Of a DNA stretch of 64,000 nt, positions 27,269 to 35,000 are shown in pieces; positions within the stretch are counted from its first letter, which is position 1; each line of letters starts with the position of its first letter. The DNA is taken from assembly GCF_016722965.1 (NCBI RefSeq), contig NZ_JAEQNB010000002.1, positions 248,001 to 312,000 of the forward strand. The letters are read 5' to 3'. Source of the DNA: Tumebacillus amylolyticus (GTDB taxonomy: Bacteria; Bacillota; Bacilli; Tumebacillales; Tumebacillaceae). The notes beneath the pieces are model-generated. The model worked only from the letters and a program-made list of their open reading frames with translations. It was not told where the DNA came from and did no database searches. The position numbers were made by a program, and so were the translations under genes.

Positions 27269-28000
27269 ATGAAAAAAACCCTGCTGGCATTCGTCTTTTC
27301 TCTTGCTTTGCTGTTCTCTCTGCTTGCAACACCAAGCTACGCGATGTACGAACTGCCCGCGCCCTACGGCGCTCCGCATACTTATGATCTCGGCGGCGTT
27401 GTGTACGGTCCGCCGCTCCCGAGCAATCTCCCGCCGGTCATCGCCCGCTCCGGCACCGATCTTTTGAAAAAAGTCGAAGAGGCCGTCCCGGAAACGCTCA
27501 CCTACAAAGTGAAGCAAGGCGACTCGCTCTCGTCCATCGCCGCTTCGTTCAACACCAAGACGGAGACGCTCGCACAGTTGAACAACTTGCCCAACGCAAA
27601 CGTGTTGAAAATCGACCAAGAACTGCAAATTCCGAACTTGGAACGCAAACTGCTCCAACCGGGACTCGCGGTCAAAAACGTTCTCAACGCCGACCTGACC
27701 GCCTACACCGCCGGTTTTGAGTCGACCGGCAAACATCCGGGTGATCCGGGCTATGGGGTCACTGCGTCCGGCAAAGTCGTGCAAGACCACCAAACCATCG
27801 CCGTGGACCCGTCTGTCATCCCGATCGGCACCAAAGTCTATATTGAAGGAATCGGTGTGCGCGTCGCCGAAGACACCGGCGGGGCCATCGTCGGGAACCG
27901 CATTGACGTCTATATGAGCGACCTCTCGGCCGCCATTCAATTCGGCTACAAGAAAAACATCAAAGTCTACGTCCTCGACGCTTCTCAACAATCCGCATAA
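27269..28000 (+). CDS. Secreted LysM and 3D domain protein (YocH-like)
   Basis: A 243-residue exported protein likely to act on peptidoglycan. A signal peptide ends near residue 25 (PSYA). One LysM domain lies at about 77-122 (YKVKQGDSLSSIAASFNTKTETLAQLNNL), which binds glycan strands. The C-terminal 3D domain (about 140-238) has the AYTAG, GVTASG and AVDPSVIPIGTKVYIEG patterns with the conserved Asp residues, ending IDVYMSD. This matches Bacillus YocH and related wall hydrolases. CGGAGGTAG precedes the ATG. The upstream 290 bp hold the divergent fadN control region; no known riboswitch was recognised. Confidence 0.88.
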   Translation: MKKTLLAFVFSLALLFSLLATPSYAMYELPAPYGAPHTYDLGGVVYGPPLPSNLPPVIARSGTDLLKKVEEAVPETLTYKVKQGDSLSSIAASFNTKTETLAQLNNLPNANVLKIDQELQIPNLERKLLQPGLAVKNVLNADLTAYTAGFESTGKHPGDPGYGVTASGKVVQDHQTIAVDPSVIPIGTKVYIEGIGVRVAEDTGGAIVGNRIDVYMSDLSAAIQFGYKKNIKVYVLDASQQSA

Positions 28001-28017
28001 CCCAAAGTAGGAAAAAG

Positions 28018-28042
28018 GCGATGGGACCCCTGTCCCCTCGCC
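28018..28042 (-). terminator. Terminator of azlCD
   Basis: GGCGATGGGAC/GTCCCCTCGCC stem (one mismatch) with a CCCT loop and Ts on the minus strand. Confidence 0.65.
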
Positions 28043-28060
28043 TATCTGAATATTCCCTCA

Positions 28061-28387
28061 TCATGTCAACAAGAGCCGAACCAACGCAATTCCGCCCATT
28101 CCGGTAATCACCGTCAAAAACAAATTGCGCGTCTTCCACGCCACCGCAATCGTCGGCAAACTGACCCAGAAATACAAATTCGACCAGGAAAAGTCGAGAT
28201 GCCCTTCCTGAAGCACGAGCGACGGAGCCAGCATCGCAGCAAGCACGGCGACGGGCACATAGCGCAGCCACGTTACGACCAGCGGCGGCAACGTTCGCCC
28301 CGCAAGCAACCAGACGGGAAGCAGGCGCGGGATCACAGTCACGAGCGACATTCCGAGAATCGTCAACCAGATTGTTTGTTCGTCCAC
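28061..28387 (-). CDS. azlD: Branched-chain amino acid export subunit AzlD
   Basis: A 108-residue membrane protein with about 4 hydrophobic segments. The pattern WLTILGMSLVTVIPRLLPVW and the final TRNLFLTVITGMGGIALVRL are typical of AzlD. With AzlC it forms an exporter of branched-chain amino acids and analogues. I chose the GTG at 28387, which lies inside the end of azlC (25-bp overlap), as is usual for this pair. The ribosome binding site is TTGGAG, quite close to the GTG. Confidence 0.85.
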   Translation of the reverse strand: MDEQTIWLTILGMSLVTVIPRLLPVWLLAGRTLPPLVVTWLRYVPVAVLAAMLAPSLVLQEGHLDFSWSNLYFWVSLPTIAVAWKTRNLFLTVITGMGGIALVRLLLT

Positions 28388-29088
28388 GACTCCAACACCA
28401 CCCCAAGCGTCGCGCCGAGTACAGTCGCAAGCATGACCGACCACGTCGCAAAGCCCAATAATTGAAACACAACCGCTACGATCCCGCTGAACAAAGCGAC
28501 TCCCACCGCTTTCACATGATGAATCTGCAAGAGCAGCAGCGCGACGAACATCGCGGGCAACGCGTAATCCAGACCGAACGGCTTCACGTCGGTCAACATC
28601 GTGTTCGCGACGAAGCCCAACCACGAACCGAGGACCCACGAGAGATGCGACGTCACGTTGACGGCGAAGACTTGTCTGGCCCCCGGCACCCGTTCTGCAA
28701 ATTGCAGGCTGTGCAGAGCGAACGTCTCATCGGTGAGTTCGGTCGCAAACAAAAGCCGTTTGGCTTGCGGCCACCGCGACAAGTACGGCGAGACCGCCGC
28801 CGCCATCAACAGATGCCGCAAGTTGACGATGAACGTGGTGAAGAGGATCGACAGCATCGGCTGCCCGCTGGCAAACAACCCGGCTGCGATCAACTGCGAC
28901 GAACCTGCATAGACAATGAACGACATCAACAGCGTGGAGAACAGCGACAAGTGCGCTTGCCCGGCTAACACTCCGTAGGCGAACCCGATCGGAATGTAGC
29001 CCATCACCACAGGCAAAGCTTGCAACACGCCGCGTGTGATCGGGGAGGAACTTGGCCGCTCCTCCGAATTGACAACGCTCTGTGACAT
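28363..29088 (-). CDS. azlC: Branched-chain amino acid exporter AzlC
   Basis: A 241-residue inner-membrane protein with about 7 hydrophobic segments. AzlC signatures are LPVVMGYIPIGFAYGVLAGQA and the nearby LLMSFIVYAGSSQLIAAGLF; NLRHLLMAAAVSPYL follows. It pairs with AzlD to export leucine, isoleucine, valine or toxic analogues, the reverse of the LivJHMGF importer at 10.7-15.3 kb. GGAGG lies 11 nt before the ATG at 29088. Confidence 0.9.
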   Translation of the reverse strand: MSQSVVNSEERPSSSPITRGVLQALPVVMGYIPIGFAYGVLAGQAHLSLFSTLLMSFIVYAGSSQLIAAGLFASGQPMLSILFTTFIVNLRHLLMAAAVSPYLSRWPQAKRLLFATELTDETFALHSLQFAERVPGARQVFAVNVTSHLSWVLGSWLGFVANTMLTDVKPFGLDYALPAMFVALLLLQIHHVKAVGVALFSGIVAVVFQLLGFATWSVMLATVLGATLGVVLESWTNKQSG

Positions 29089-29189
29089 GAAAGGAAGTTC
29101 CTCCAAGGAAGTAGTCCGATTTTTTGTACATCTTGGTATATAGTCTATACAAAAACAGACTTGCACACAACTTCGCGCAAGCCTGAAAG

Positions 29190-29675
29190 TTAGAGCCGTT
29201 CGACACGAATGGCAAACAGATCGTGCGTGCGCAGTCGAATGCGTTCGTGAGGAGAAACGTCTTGCAAAAGTTTACCGGGGCAATAAAAACGGACTTGTTC
29301 GCCCGCGACGCCGAGCGTGACTTGGTACAGCATGCCGATGTAGGGCATTCTGACTCGAGAGACACTTTCCAACGTGCCGGTGACGAGGTCGAGGTCCTCG
29401 GGAGCTTCCAGCATTTGCGCATACGCGGCGTAATACATCGCGACCAGCATCGTGTTGGTGTACGCGGTGAGCGACCCGACGCAGACGACCAGCGCCAAGG
29501 CGAAGAGACTGATCACAACCGTCCAGCGAATGTCTTGGTGGGCGTAGAGTTTATAAAGCACAACAGACAGCACCGCTGCGACGGTGAGAGCGGCGACCGT
29601 TACCGTGCGCTTCAAGCGCAGGCGTTTGCCTTGCCACTGCGCGGCACGTTTTTTCATTTCATATGCGTTCTTCAT
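29190..29675 (-). CDS. Two-span membrane protein of unknown function
   Basis: A 161-residue protein. After a Lys/Arg-rich cytoplasmic start come two hydrophobic segments at about 25-45 and 52-75, then a C-terminal domain of about 80 residues with strand-rich patterns (MLYQVTLGVAGEQVRFYCPG). The positive-inside rule puts the C-terminal domain in the cytoplasm. No known family is recognised. The AGG ribosome binding site is weak. It is probably monocistronic. Confidence 0.6.
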   Translation of the reverse strand: MKNAYEMKKRAAQWQGKRLRLKRTVTVAALTVAAVLSVVLYKLYAHQDIRWTVVISLFALALVVCVGSLTAYTNTMLVAMYYAAYAQMLEAPEDLDLVTGTLESVSRVRMPYIGMLYQVTLGVAGEQVRFYCPGKLLQDVSPHERIRLRTHDLFAIRVERL

Positions 29676-29844
29676 GGAACCTATTCACCCTCTCTCCTCT
29701 ACTATCATTCTACTACGCCCGCCGCGCGTTAGGAGCTGAAAAATGGTGGGAACCCCGTCTTGACCTTGCTTTTCTGCAGGGCTATATTGGGAGGAGTGGT
29801 ATTTGTACTACATAGTCTAATTCAGTTTCTTTGGAGGTCCCGCA

Positions 29845-30294
29845 ATGAGCGCAGAATTTCTAGATGGGTTTCGCTTTTATTCGCTTGTCAAAGTCCGCTT
29901 TGCAGAAACGGACATGAACGGCCACATGAGCCACGTCTCCCCGATCATCTACATGGAGCAAGCCCGCGCCGAGTTTATGGAGTCCCTGGACGTCTTCACG
30001 CCGGAGTTGCTCATCAAGGAGCGCAAAACGTTCGTGCTCGCCGGTCAATCGATCGACTACAAAGCACAGGCCTATTACAACGACCGCCTGCGCATCTACT
30101 TGCGCGTCTCACGCATCGGATCCTCGTCGCTTGACATGGAGTACGCCATCGTCAACGAGGACAAGCAACTGCTCTGTTGCACCGCTCGTTCCACGGTCGT
30201 CTTTTTCGACGCCAACATGCAAAAAAGCACTCCCTTGCCAGACGATCTGGCGGAGCGCATCGAAGAGTTGGAATCCAAGTTTGCGACCGTCTGA
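29845..30294 (+). CDS. Hotdog-fold thioesterase (4HBT type)
   Basis: A 149-residue acyl-CoA thioesterase-like protein. The hotdog signature is VRFAETDMNGHMSHVSPIIYMEQARAEF: the Asp in AETD is the usual catalytic residue and GHMSH replaces the commoner GHVNN. It probably hydrolyses an acyl-CoA, fitting the acyl-CoA theme of the window. TTGGAGGT precedes the ATG. It ends at a compact terminator that overlaps its stop codon. Confidence 0.85.
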   Translation: MSAEFLDGFRFYSLVKVRFAETDMNGHMSHVSPIIYMEQARAEFMESLDVFTPELLIKERKTFVLAGQSIDYKAQAYYNDRLRIYLRVSRIGSSSLDMEYAIVNEDKQLLCCTARSTVVFFDANMQKSTPLPDDLAERIEELESKFATV

Positions 30295-30303
30295 CACGGT
30301 CGC
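30283..30303 (+). terminator. Terminator of the thioesterase gene
   Basis: GCGACCGT/ACGGTCGC stem around the TGA stop, followed by six Ts. Confidence 0.8.
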
Positions 30304-30342
30304 TTTTTTATGTAGCGGGAGGGTCTTGAAAAAAGAAAAAGC

Positions 30343-30371
30343 CCCTTTCGTCACGTCTCTTGGCGAAAGGG
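30343..30371 (-). terminator. Terminator of speD
   Basis: CCCTTTCG/CGAAAGGG stem with a 13-nt loop, then GCTTTTTCTTTTTT on the minus strand. Confidence 0.75.
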
Positions 30372-30477
30372 ACCACCTCCCATAGTGAGAATCCGCGATA
30401 CGGTCGCGTGTAGATTCTCAAAAAATATTTACTTGTCAGAACAAGTTCAGAACGAACAGGCTCTGGTCGTGGACAGC

Positions 30478-30855
30478 TTATCGAATGATCTCGATCGGCC
30501 CTTCCCCACGCTTGAGGAGTTTCGGGTATGCTGTCTCCGGTTTGAGGATCGAAAGCAAGTAGTTAATTGCCACTTCCGGATCAACGGTATCGCCACAGGT
30601 GTAGCAATCCATAGCTGCAAAGCCTTTCTCCGGGTACGTGTGGATCGACAGATGCGACTCAGACAACAATACAAGAACGGTAGCGCCTTGCGGTTCGAAT
30701 TGCTTGTACTGCACAGACAGAACGTGTGCTCCCGATTTCTCAGCTGCTTCGACCATGCGGGACTTGAGGAACTCCGCATTGTTGATCAATTCAAAATCGA
30801 TACCCCACGCGTCTACAGCACAATGTCTCCCGAAAGTAGAGTATTCTTCCATCAT
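30478..30855 (-). CDS. speD: S-adenosylmethionine decarboxylase
   Basis: A 125-residue pyruvoyl enzyme that makes decarboxylated SAM for spermidine synthesis. The self-processing site LSESHLSIHTYPEKG is intact: cleavage between Glu 66 and Ser 67 would give the pyruvoyl group. The downstream CYTCGD motif carries the catalytic Cys. The length fits the Bacillus-type prokaryotic enzyme. GAGAGGTAG precedes two ATGs. No speE is nearby. The roughly 140-nt leader contains two stems and may be regulatory. Confidence 0.95.
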   Translation of the reverse strand: MMEEYSTFGRHCAVDAWGIDFELINNAEFLKSRMVEAAEKSGAHVLSVQYKQFEPQGATVLVLLSESHLSIHTYPEKGFAAMDCYTCGDTVDPEVAINYLLSILKPETAYPKLLKRGEGPIEIIR

Positions 30856-30880
30856 CTACCTCTCGGCCCCCTTCCTATCA

Positions 30881-30969
30881 AACAATTTTTCGTCATTGTT
30901 CGCTAGGACCTACGTCATTCACTAGGGGGGAAGGTTAGTCCAAAGAGGTCCCAACCCTTTTCAGTGAAT
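30881..30969 (-). promoter_or_regulatory. Structured 5' leader of speD
   Basis: Two stems lie in the transcript. The upper is ATTCACT (30917-30923) with AGTGAAT (30963-30969), enclosing a second pairing of GGTT with AACC. The lower is AACAAT/ATTGTT (30881-30900). No known riboswitch class was recognised. The region 31033-31280 beyond the promoter contains only AT-rich sequence with Spo0A-box-like elements. Confidence 0.45.
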
Positions 30970-31003
30970 CCTGGTTCCTATTGTTCTTGACTCAACAGCA
31001 AAG

Positions 31004-31032
31004 AGAATATCATGTTTCCAAGGGAACTTCAA
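31004..31032 (-). promoter_or_regulatory. Promoter of speD
   Basis: On the minus strand TTGAAG and TATTCT are 17 bp apart. The transcript would start near 30997, giving a leader of about 140 nt. Confidence 0.65.
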
Positions 31033-31280
31033 TAGGTTTCTCAAAAGTTTTTCCGGAGAAATTTCTGAGAGGTATATCGAGTGCATGAAAGGGCTTTCTT
31101 GTCGATAAATGACGAATATTTATTCAATATGTCGAGATTTCGTTGTATGAGCCAAATCCACGCTTCCACGCGTATCTTATGTGCGTGAAACTTCTTTTGC
31201 CATCCGCGTTTGTAAAGATTTTGTGGAAATTAGCGAACCAGATTTCGAGCATACTACGAGCAAAGGGAGGAGGATGCACA

Positions 31281-31553
31281 ATGGAACATGGAGAGTTGCA
31301 TGAGGGCGAGTTGCACGGCGAAGTCGGTGCTCACCTCGACGAGTTGTGCCAGTCGATCTGGGATCACTACGAAGAGAACCCGAAGTCGGGTCCGGTGGAA
31401 GTGACGATCAACAGCGTCGGCACCGGCATTCTGGCCAAGAAGGACGAAGACGGGTTGTTTTTTGAAGCCAACGGAGACGAGTTTGACATCGAGGAGTTCT
31501 TTATGGAGAACAACTTGACGTCCGACACGGTGAGTTTCCAACACAAGCACTAG
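31281..31553 (+). CDS. Small acidic protein of unknown function
   Basis: A 90-residue, strongly acidic cytosolic protein. It starts with a His/Glu-rich stretch (MEHGELHEGELHGEVGAHLD) and continues with a likely alpha/beta part (PVEVTINSVGTGILAKKDEDGLFFEAN) ending QHKH. The His and Glu could bind a metal, but no family is recognised. GGGAGGAGGA fixes the ATG at 31281. Spo0A-box-like heptamers lie about 150-180 bp upstream. It converges with the PRC-barrel gene. Confidence 0.7.
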   Translation: MEHGELHEGELHGEVGAHLDELCQSIWDHYEENPKSGPVEVTINSVGTGILAKKDEDGLFFEANGDEFDIEEFFMENNLTSDTVSFQHKH

Positions 31554-31558
31554 AAAAA

Positions 31559-31591
31559 AGAACCCCAGGGAGCTCTCGGCCCTGGGGTTCT
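31559..31591. terminator. Bidirectional terminator
   Basis: Perfect AGAACCCCAGGG/CCCTGGGGTTCT stem with a 9-nt loop between convergent genes. Confidence 0.85.
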
Positions 31592-31603
31592 TCCTCCTGC
31601 AAC

Positions 31604-32395
31604 TTAGGTGAGGCGGTTCAATTTCATGAACAGCGCCGGACCGGCTTGTTTGACGGTCTCGATCAGCGCTTCGGTGATTTCGGTGCCACGGGTCGCAAGA
31701 ACGTTGCCCCCGTCGTCGGTCAAGTCTTCACGCAACTGCTTGCCGATCAAGTAGGCGTACTGGCCACCGGGAGTCGGTGCTTCGGCTCCTTGCGGGCTTG
31801 CAGCGTCCGTACGGGTCGCTGCCGTTTCTTGGGCTGCGTGCGTGACTTCAAGCGATGCTGTGAGCGGGATGACGTTGTCTTGCGGGGCCGGCTCGTCTTG
31901 GAGCGAATCGAAGATGCGAGACTCGTCCTTGATGACGAGGACGTCGCGTCCGAAGGTCATGATGTTGTCACGGTGAAACACGCGGACCGACTCGGTGTTG
32001 CTGTGCTCTGCGAACGTGCAGGCGGTGACGGAGCCGGTTTCCTCTTCTACATAGTATTCTTGGACGACGCCCATCAGTTGACCCTTGCGAGAGAGCACGC
32101 GGGTGCCGATGATCTTGTAGCCGAGCAGAACGAGTTCGCGTGCTCCGGCGACGTCGTGCAGGTCGCGGATAGACTCGCTTGATTCAACGGTCACGGCAAA
32201 ATCGCCGACACCGATGACAGATTCATACGGGAGAACGTGAACCCCGATGGCATCTTGGTCGTTGTCGACTTGGAGGAGTCGGACGGAACCGGAGGACGGT
32301 TCGAGTACCAGTTGTTTGACGCGGCCGATCTCGGCGCCTTCGGTGAGGGAGAAGATCGGGAGACCTTGAATTTGTTCAGTGCTTTTCATAGACAC
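31604..32395 (-). CDS. PRC-barrel domain protein
   Basis: A 263-residue cytosolic protein with two PRC-barrel-like units. The first is at about residues 5-75 (LPIFSLTEGAEIGRVKQLVLEPSSG), the second at about 90-165 (YKIIGTRVLSRKGQLMGVVQEYYVEEETG). An Ala/Thr/Pro-rich linker and a C-terminal helical part with KQLREDLTDDGGNVLATRGTEIT follow. PRC barrels act in RNA processing and envelope or photosynthetic assembly; the role here is unknown. GTG at 32395 has AAGGGG 6 nt upstream and begins 1 bp after the stop of the repeat protein gene, so both are coupled. Confidence 0.75.
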   Translation of the reverse strand: MSMKSTEQIQGLPIFSLTEGAEIGRVKQLVLEPSSGSVRLLQVDNDQDAIGVHVLPYESVIGVGDFAVTVESSESIRDLHDVAGARELVLLGYKIIGTRVLSRKGQLMGVVQEYYVEEETGSVTACTFAEHSNTESVRVFHRDNIMTFGRDVLVIKDESRIFDSLQDEPAPQDNVIPLTASLEVTHAAQETAATRTDAASPQGAEAPTPGGQYAYLIGKQLREDLTDDGGNVLATRGTEITEALIETVKQAGPALFMKLNRLT

Positions 32396-32396
32396 A

Positions 32397-33215
32397 TTAC
32401 GCCCCTTGCTTCAATTCTTCGGATGCATCCTGTAGATAACAATCGGCAATTTCCTCATCCAGCATCGCGGACAAGCTCGCCTCGGAACAATACATACGAG
32501 CTTCTTGGAACGCCAGCACAGCCTGGCAAAACTCCCCCGTCGCCTTCGCCATGTACCCCTCCGTGATTTTTTCATTCAACCACTCAGGAGACACAGCCTC
32601 CACAACAGGTGCCTCAACAGGAACTACTTCTACTTCCACCTCAGGCTCTGCTTCTACCTCAGGTTCTGCTTCTACCTCAAGTTCTGCTTCCACCTCAGGT
32701 TCTGCTTCCACCTCAGGTTCTGCTTCCACCTCAGGTTCTGCTTCCACCTCAGGTTCTGCTTCCACCTCAGGTTCTGCTTCCACCTCAGGTTCTGCTTCTA
32801 CCTCAGGTTCTGCTTCTACCTCAGGTTCTGCTTCTACCTCAGGTTCTGCTTCTACTTCTGGTTCTTGTCCTATAAGTACAGGTGCTTGTTCTTGATCTTC
32901 ATATGTAGTATTGCGGCAGAGGCTTAGCGCGAGGATGGCACAGGAGCATGTCGCGGCCAGCGCGAGGTGTGACACTTGCGGGGCCAGCAGCGGAACCAGT
33001 GCGAACGTCACCAGCGCGACGACCAAACTCCCCAACCAACGCATCGCCACCGACCAATTTCGGTAATACGATACCTCCTGATACAACCCCGTACACGCCA
33101 GAGACAAGCCAACAGCCAATGCATAGGTCACAAACATTGCAAGTCGCGGCCTCCCAACACACAAGTTAAAGAAACGGTGCGCCTCATGATTAACTTCTAT
33201 CTTAATCTCCCCCAC
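32397..33215 (-). CDS. Membrane protein with PEVEAE hexapeptide repeats
   Basis: A 272-residue protein. The N-terminal third has about 4 hydrophobic segments (residues 24-45, 55-75, 80-100). It is followed by about 14 tandem copies of a six-residue EPEVEA unit, highly acidic and proline-spaced, residues about 118-200. The C-terminal 60-70 residues are helical with Cys residues (FCQAVLAFQEARMYCSEASL) and look like a TPR-type hairpin. Repeat DNA is an 18-bp unit with few variants, so copy number may vary between strains. Function unknown. It is coupled to the PRC-barrel gene. Confidence 0.7.
   Translation of the reverse strand: MGEIKIEVNHEAHRFFNLCVGRPRLAMFVTYALAVGLSLACTGLYQEVSYYRNWSVAMRWLGSLVVALVTFALVPLLAPQVSHLALAATCSCAILALSLCRNTTYEDQEQAPVLIGQEPEVEAEPEVEAEPEVEAEPEVEAEPEVEAEPEVEAEPEVEAEPEVEAEPEVEAEPEVEAELEVEAEPEVEAEPEVEVEVVPVEAPVVEAVSPEWLNEKITEGYMAKATGEFCQAVLAFQEARMYCSEASLSAMLDEEIADCYLQDASEELKQGA
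32636..32866. repeat. Tandem 18-bp repeat inside the PEVEAE gene
   Basis: About 13 near-identical 18-bp units of the type GGTTCTGCTTCCACCTCA on the plus strand, differing mainly at one C/T position; one variant unit gives Leu for Pro. Confidence 0.9.
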
Positions 33216-33292
33216 AAGTTTGCGCGTGAGACAAAAGGATTATTTTAAAACAACCCCCACACACCTTTAGTCCTACCTTCAATCCATAAAAA

Positions 33293-33324
33293 AACACCCC
33301 GGACTCCTGAGAGTCCGGGGTGTT
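33293..33324. terminator. Terminator of the S1-domain gene
   Basis: Perfect 14-base stem AACACCCCGGACTC/GAGTCCGGGGTGTT with a CTGA loop and A/T tracts on both sides. Confidence 0.9.
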
Positions 33325-33347
33325 TTTTGCAAGGAAGAAACCCTCGC

Positions 33348-33761
33348 TTACGCCATGCCAGCTTTCTTTTTCCATTCAAGAAGCTGATCTTCCATGGTGT
33401 TGAACGGTTCGTTAGAACCTTCGGTCTTGTAGGACATCGGTGCGGAAGAACCCTTCTTACCTGCGCCCTTCGGACCTTTGTTGTTGGTACCGCCGCCACG
33501 GCGCGGACGGTCGTTAGAACCTTCCGGCTTCGGTTGGGTTTCTTTGATCGAAAGGGAGATCTTGCCGCCCTCTACGTTCAAAACCTTAACTTGAACAACA
33601 TCGCCGACTTTGAGAACGTCGTTGATATCATTGACGAAGGTATGAGAAACTTGGGAGATGTGGACGAGACCGGTTTGGCCCTCGGCAACTTCCACAAATG
33701 CACCAAACGATTTAATACCCGTGACTTTACCTTCAACGACAGAACCGACTGTGATAGACAA
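33348..33761 (-). CDS. S1 domain RNA-binding protein (YugI/GSP13-like)
   Basis: A 137-residue protein with one S1 RNA-binding domain at about residues 5-75: GSVVEGKVTGIKSFGAFVEVAEGQTGLVHISQVSHTFV, then VLKVGDVVQVKVLNVE. A basic, Gly-rich tail (RPRRGGGTNNKGPKGAGKKG) and a short C-terminal helix follow. It resembles Bacillus YugI (GSP13) and YabR, ribosome-associated proteins. The TTG at 33761 has AAAAGGAG 8 nt upstream and starts right before the conserved SITVGS; no better ATG exists. Confidence 0.85.
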   Translation of the reverse strand: MSITVGSVVEGKVTGIKSFGAFVEVAEGQTGLVHISQVSHTFVNDINDVLKVGDVVQVKVLNVEGGKISLSIKETQPKPEGSNDRPRRGGGTNNKGPKGAGKKGSSAPMSYKTEGSNEPFNTMEDQLLEWKKKAGMA

Positions 33762-33842
33762 ATTGCAACGCTCCTTTTTTGACAAACAAAAGATGTTTCC
33801 TATTATACAATTTCTTTCGCACAAACACCACAAAAAAATGAT

Positions 33843-33872
33843 TTGAAATCAACATGTCTTTTTTGCTACAAT
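33843..33872 (+). promoter_or_regulatory. Promoter of the cold shock gene
   Basis: TTGAAA and TACAAT separated by 18 bp, with a short 5' UTR after it. Confidence 0.75.
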
Positions 33873-33882
33873 TTAGTGTATC

Positions 33883-33902
33883 AACCTGTCCTAAGGCAGG
33901 TT
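33883..33902 (+). promoter_or_regulatory. Hairpin in the cold shock 5' UTR
   Basis: AACCTG/CAGGTT stem with an 8-nt loop just upstream of the ribosome binding site. This short UTR may act as a temperature-sensitive element, as in other csp mRNAs (inference). Confidence 0.45.
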
Positions 33903-33920
33903 TCGAGGAGGTAGCATTAC

Positions 33921-34121
33921 ATGCAAGGTACTGTTAAATGGTTCAACGCAGAAAAAGGGTACGGTTTTATCGAGCAAGAAGGCGGCGAAGACGTGTTCGT
34001 TCACTTCTCCGCAATCCAAACCGAAGGCTTCAAAACCCTCGACGAAGGCCAAAAAGTTGAGTTCGAAATCATCGACGGCCCGCGCGGCAAGCAAGCTGCG
34101 AACGTAACCAAGCACGCTTAA
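33921..34121 (+). CDS. Cold shock protein (CspA/CspB family)
   Basis: A 66-residue single OB-fold protein that binds single-stranded RNA and DNA. RNP1 is KGYGFIE and RNP2 is VFVHFSAI, both complete. The length is exact for the family. GAGGAGGTAG precedes the ATG. It has its own promoter and a strong terminator. Confidence 0.97.
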   Translation: MQGTVKWFNAEKGYGFIEQEGGEDVFVHFSAIQTEGFKTLDEGQKVEFEIIDGPRGKQAANVTKHA

Positions 34122-34201
34122 TTCCCACGCACTCCACGAGAACGTTTCGTTTACTATAAAGGAACTGGACGTTTTCTACTGCGAAGAGGAACACACAGCA
34201 A

Positions 34202-34237
34202 AAAAGTCTCCGGCGACTCACCTCGCCGGAGACTTTT
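34202..34237. terminator. Bidirectional terminator between csp and the ABC ATPase gene
   Basis: AAAAGTCTCCGGCG/CGCCGGAGACTTTT perfect stem with an 8-nt loop. Confidence 0.9.
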
Positions 34238-34253
34238 TATTAGAACGTGTAGC

Positions 34254-35000
34254 TCACAAAGTGCCTTCTTGTTGCTCCGCCCACCACAAATACGCGTCAT
34301 GCAGGGTCGGCGAAACATGGCTGACTTCACCCTCGGGCACACATTTCGCAATCTCGCGCACGCAGACATGCGTCTCGTCTTGCTTCAACGCGAGCACCAA
34401 GCGACCGTCTTCGGACGGCACTTCCTCGGTCAAGTAGACGAAAACTTTGCCCTCGACCCACTCATACGCCGTGTGGGTGTCGACGACGACCGCGTCCTTG
34501 CCGGGATGGAGGAGGCAGACTTTGTCGAGCAGTCCTTCTACAGCATGGTCCGGTGCGTCGGCAACGACGACGACGCGGTCCTTGGCAAGCTCGCGCAGGA
34601 AGTGACCGATGAACAAGCGTTCCGACTCGCTCAAGCCGTTGAGCACTTCATCGAGCAACAGAAGCTTCGGATCGTGCAACAGTGCGCGCGCGACCAACGC
34701 TTGGGCCTTCGCCAACTTCGGCAGATTTCCAACCGTTCGCTCGGCATACGCGGTCAAGCGCATCCGACTCATCGCGTCCAACACGAGATCCGGCGTAACT
34801 CCTGTCTCCAGCAGATAATCCAACACGGTATATGTTTCAAAAGCCTCCAACTCCTGCGTGACGTAACACACCTCGCCCGACGCGTGAGCAGCGTCCGACT
34901 CGATGATCTGCTTCAAAAGCCGTGTCTTCCCCGCACCACGCGGACCCAACACTGCGTTGAAACCCGTCTCGAATTGCAGACCGTTAACTTCGATCATCAT
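34254..35000 (-). CDS. ABC-type ATPase with degenerate signature
   Basis: A 248-residue nucleotide-binding protein. Walker A is LGPRGAGKTRLL and Walker B is LLLLDEVLNGL. The usual LSGGQ signature is replaced by NLPKLAKAQALVARAL, and the switch region is VVVADAPDH. No transmembrane partner gene adjoins it. It could be an ABC-2 or EcsA-like subunit whose partner is elsewhere, or a soluble ABC protein. ATG ATG at 35000 follows GGGGGTG. The region 35001-35344 upstream holds only control elements. Confidence 0.7.
   Translation of the reverse strand: MMIEVNGLQFETGFNAVLGPRGAGKTRLLKQIIESDAAHASGEVCYVTQELEAFETYTVLDYLLETGVTPDLVLDAMSRMRLTAYAERTVGNLPKLAKAQALVARALLHDPKLLLLDEVLNGLSESERLFIGHFLRELAKDRVVVVADAPDHAVEGLLDKVCLLHPGKDAVVVDTHTAYEWVEGKVFVYLTEEVPSEDGRLVLALKQDETHVCVREIAKCVPEGEVSHVSPTLHDAYLWWAEQQEGTL

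Noticed and set aside
30897-30960. AAAAGGGTTGGGACC in the speD leader as a T-box
   Set aside because: It differs from the AGGGTGGNACC consensus and lacks the following GCG and terminator. speD is not a T-box target.
32636-32866. Regular repeats that could suggest a CRISPR array
   Set aside because: The 18-bp units are contiguous with no spacers and lie in frame inside a coding sequence.
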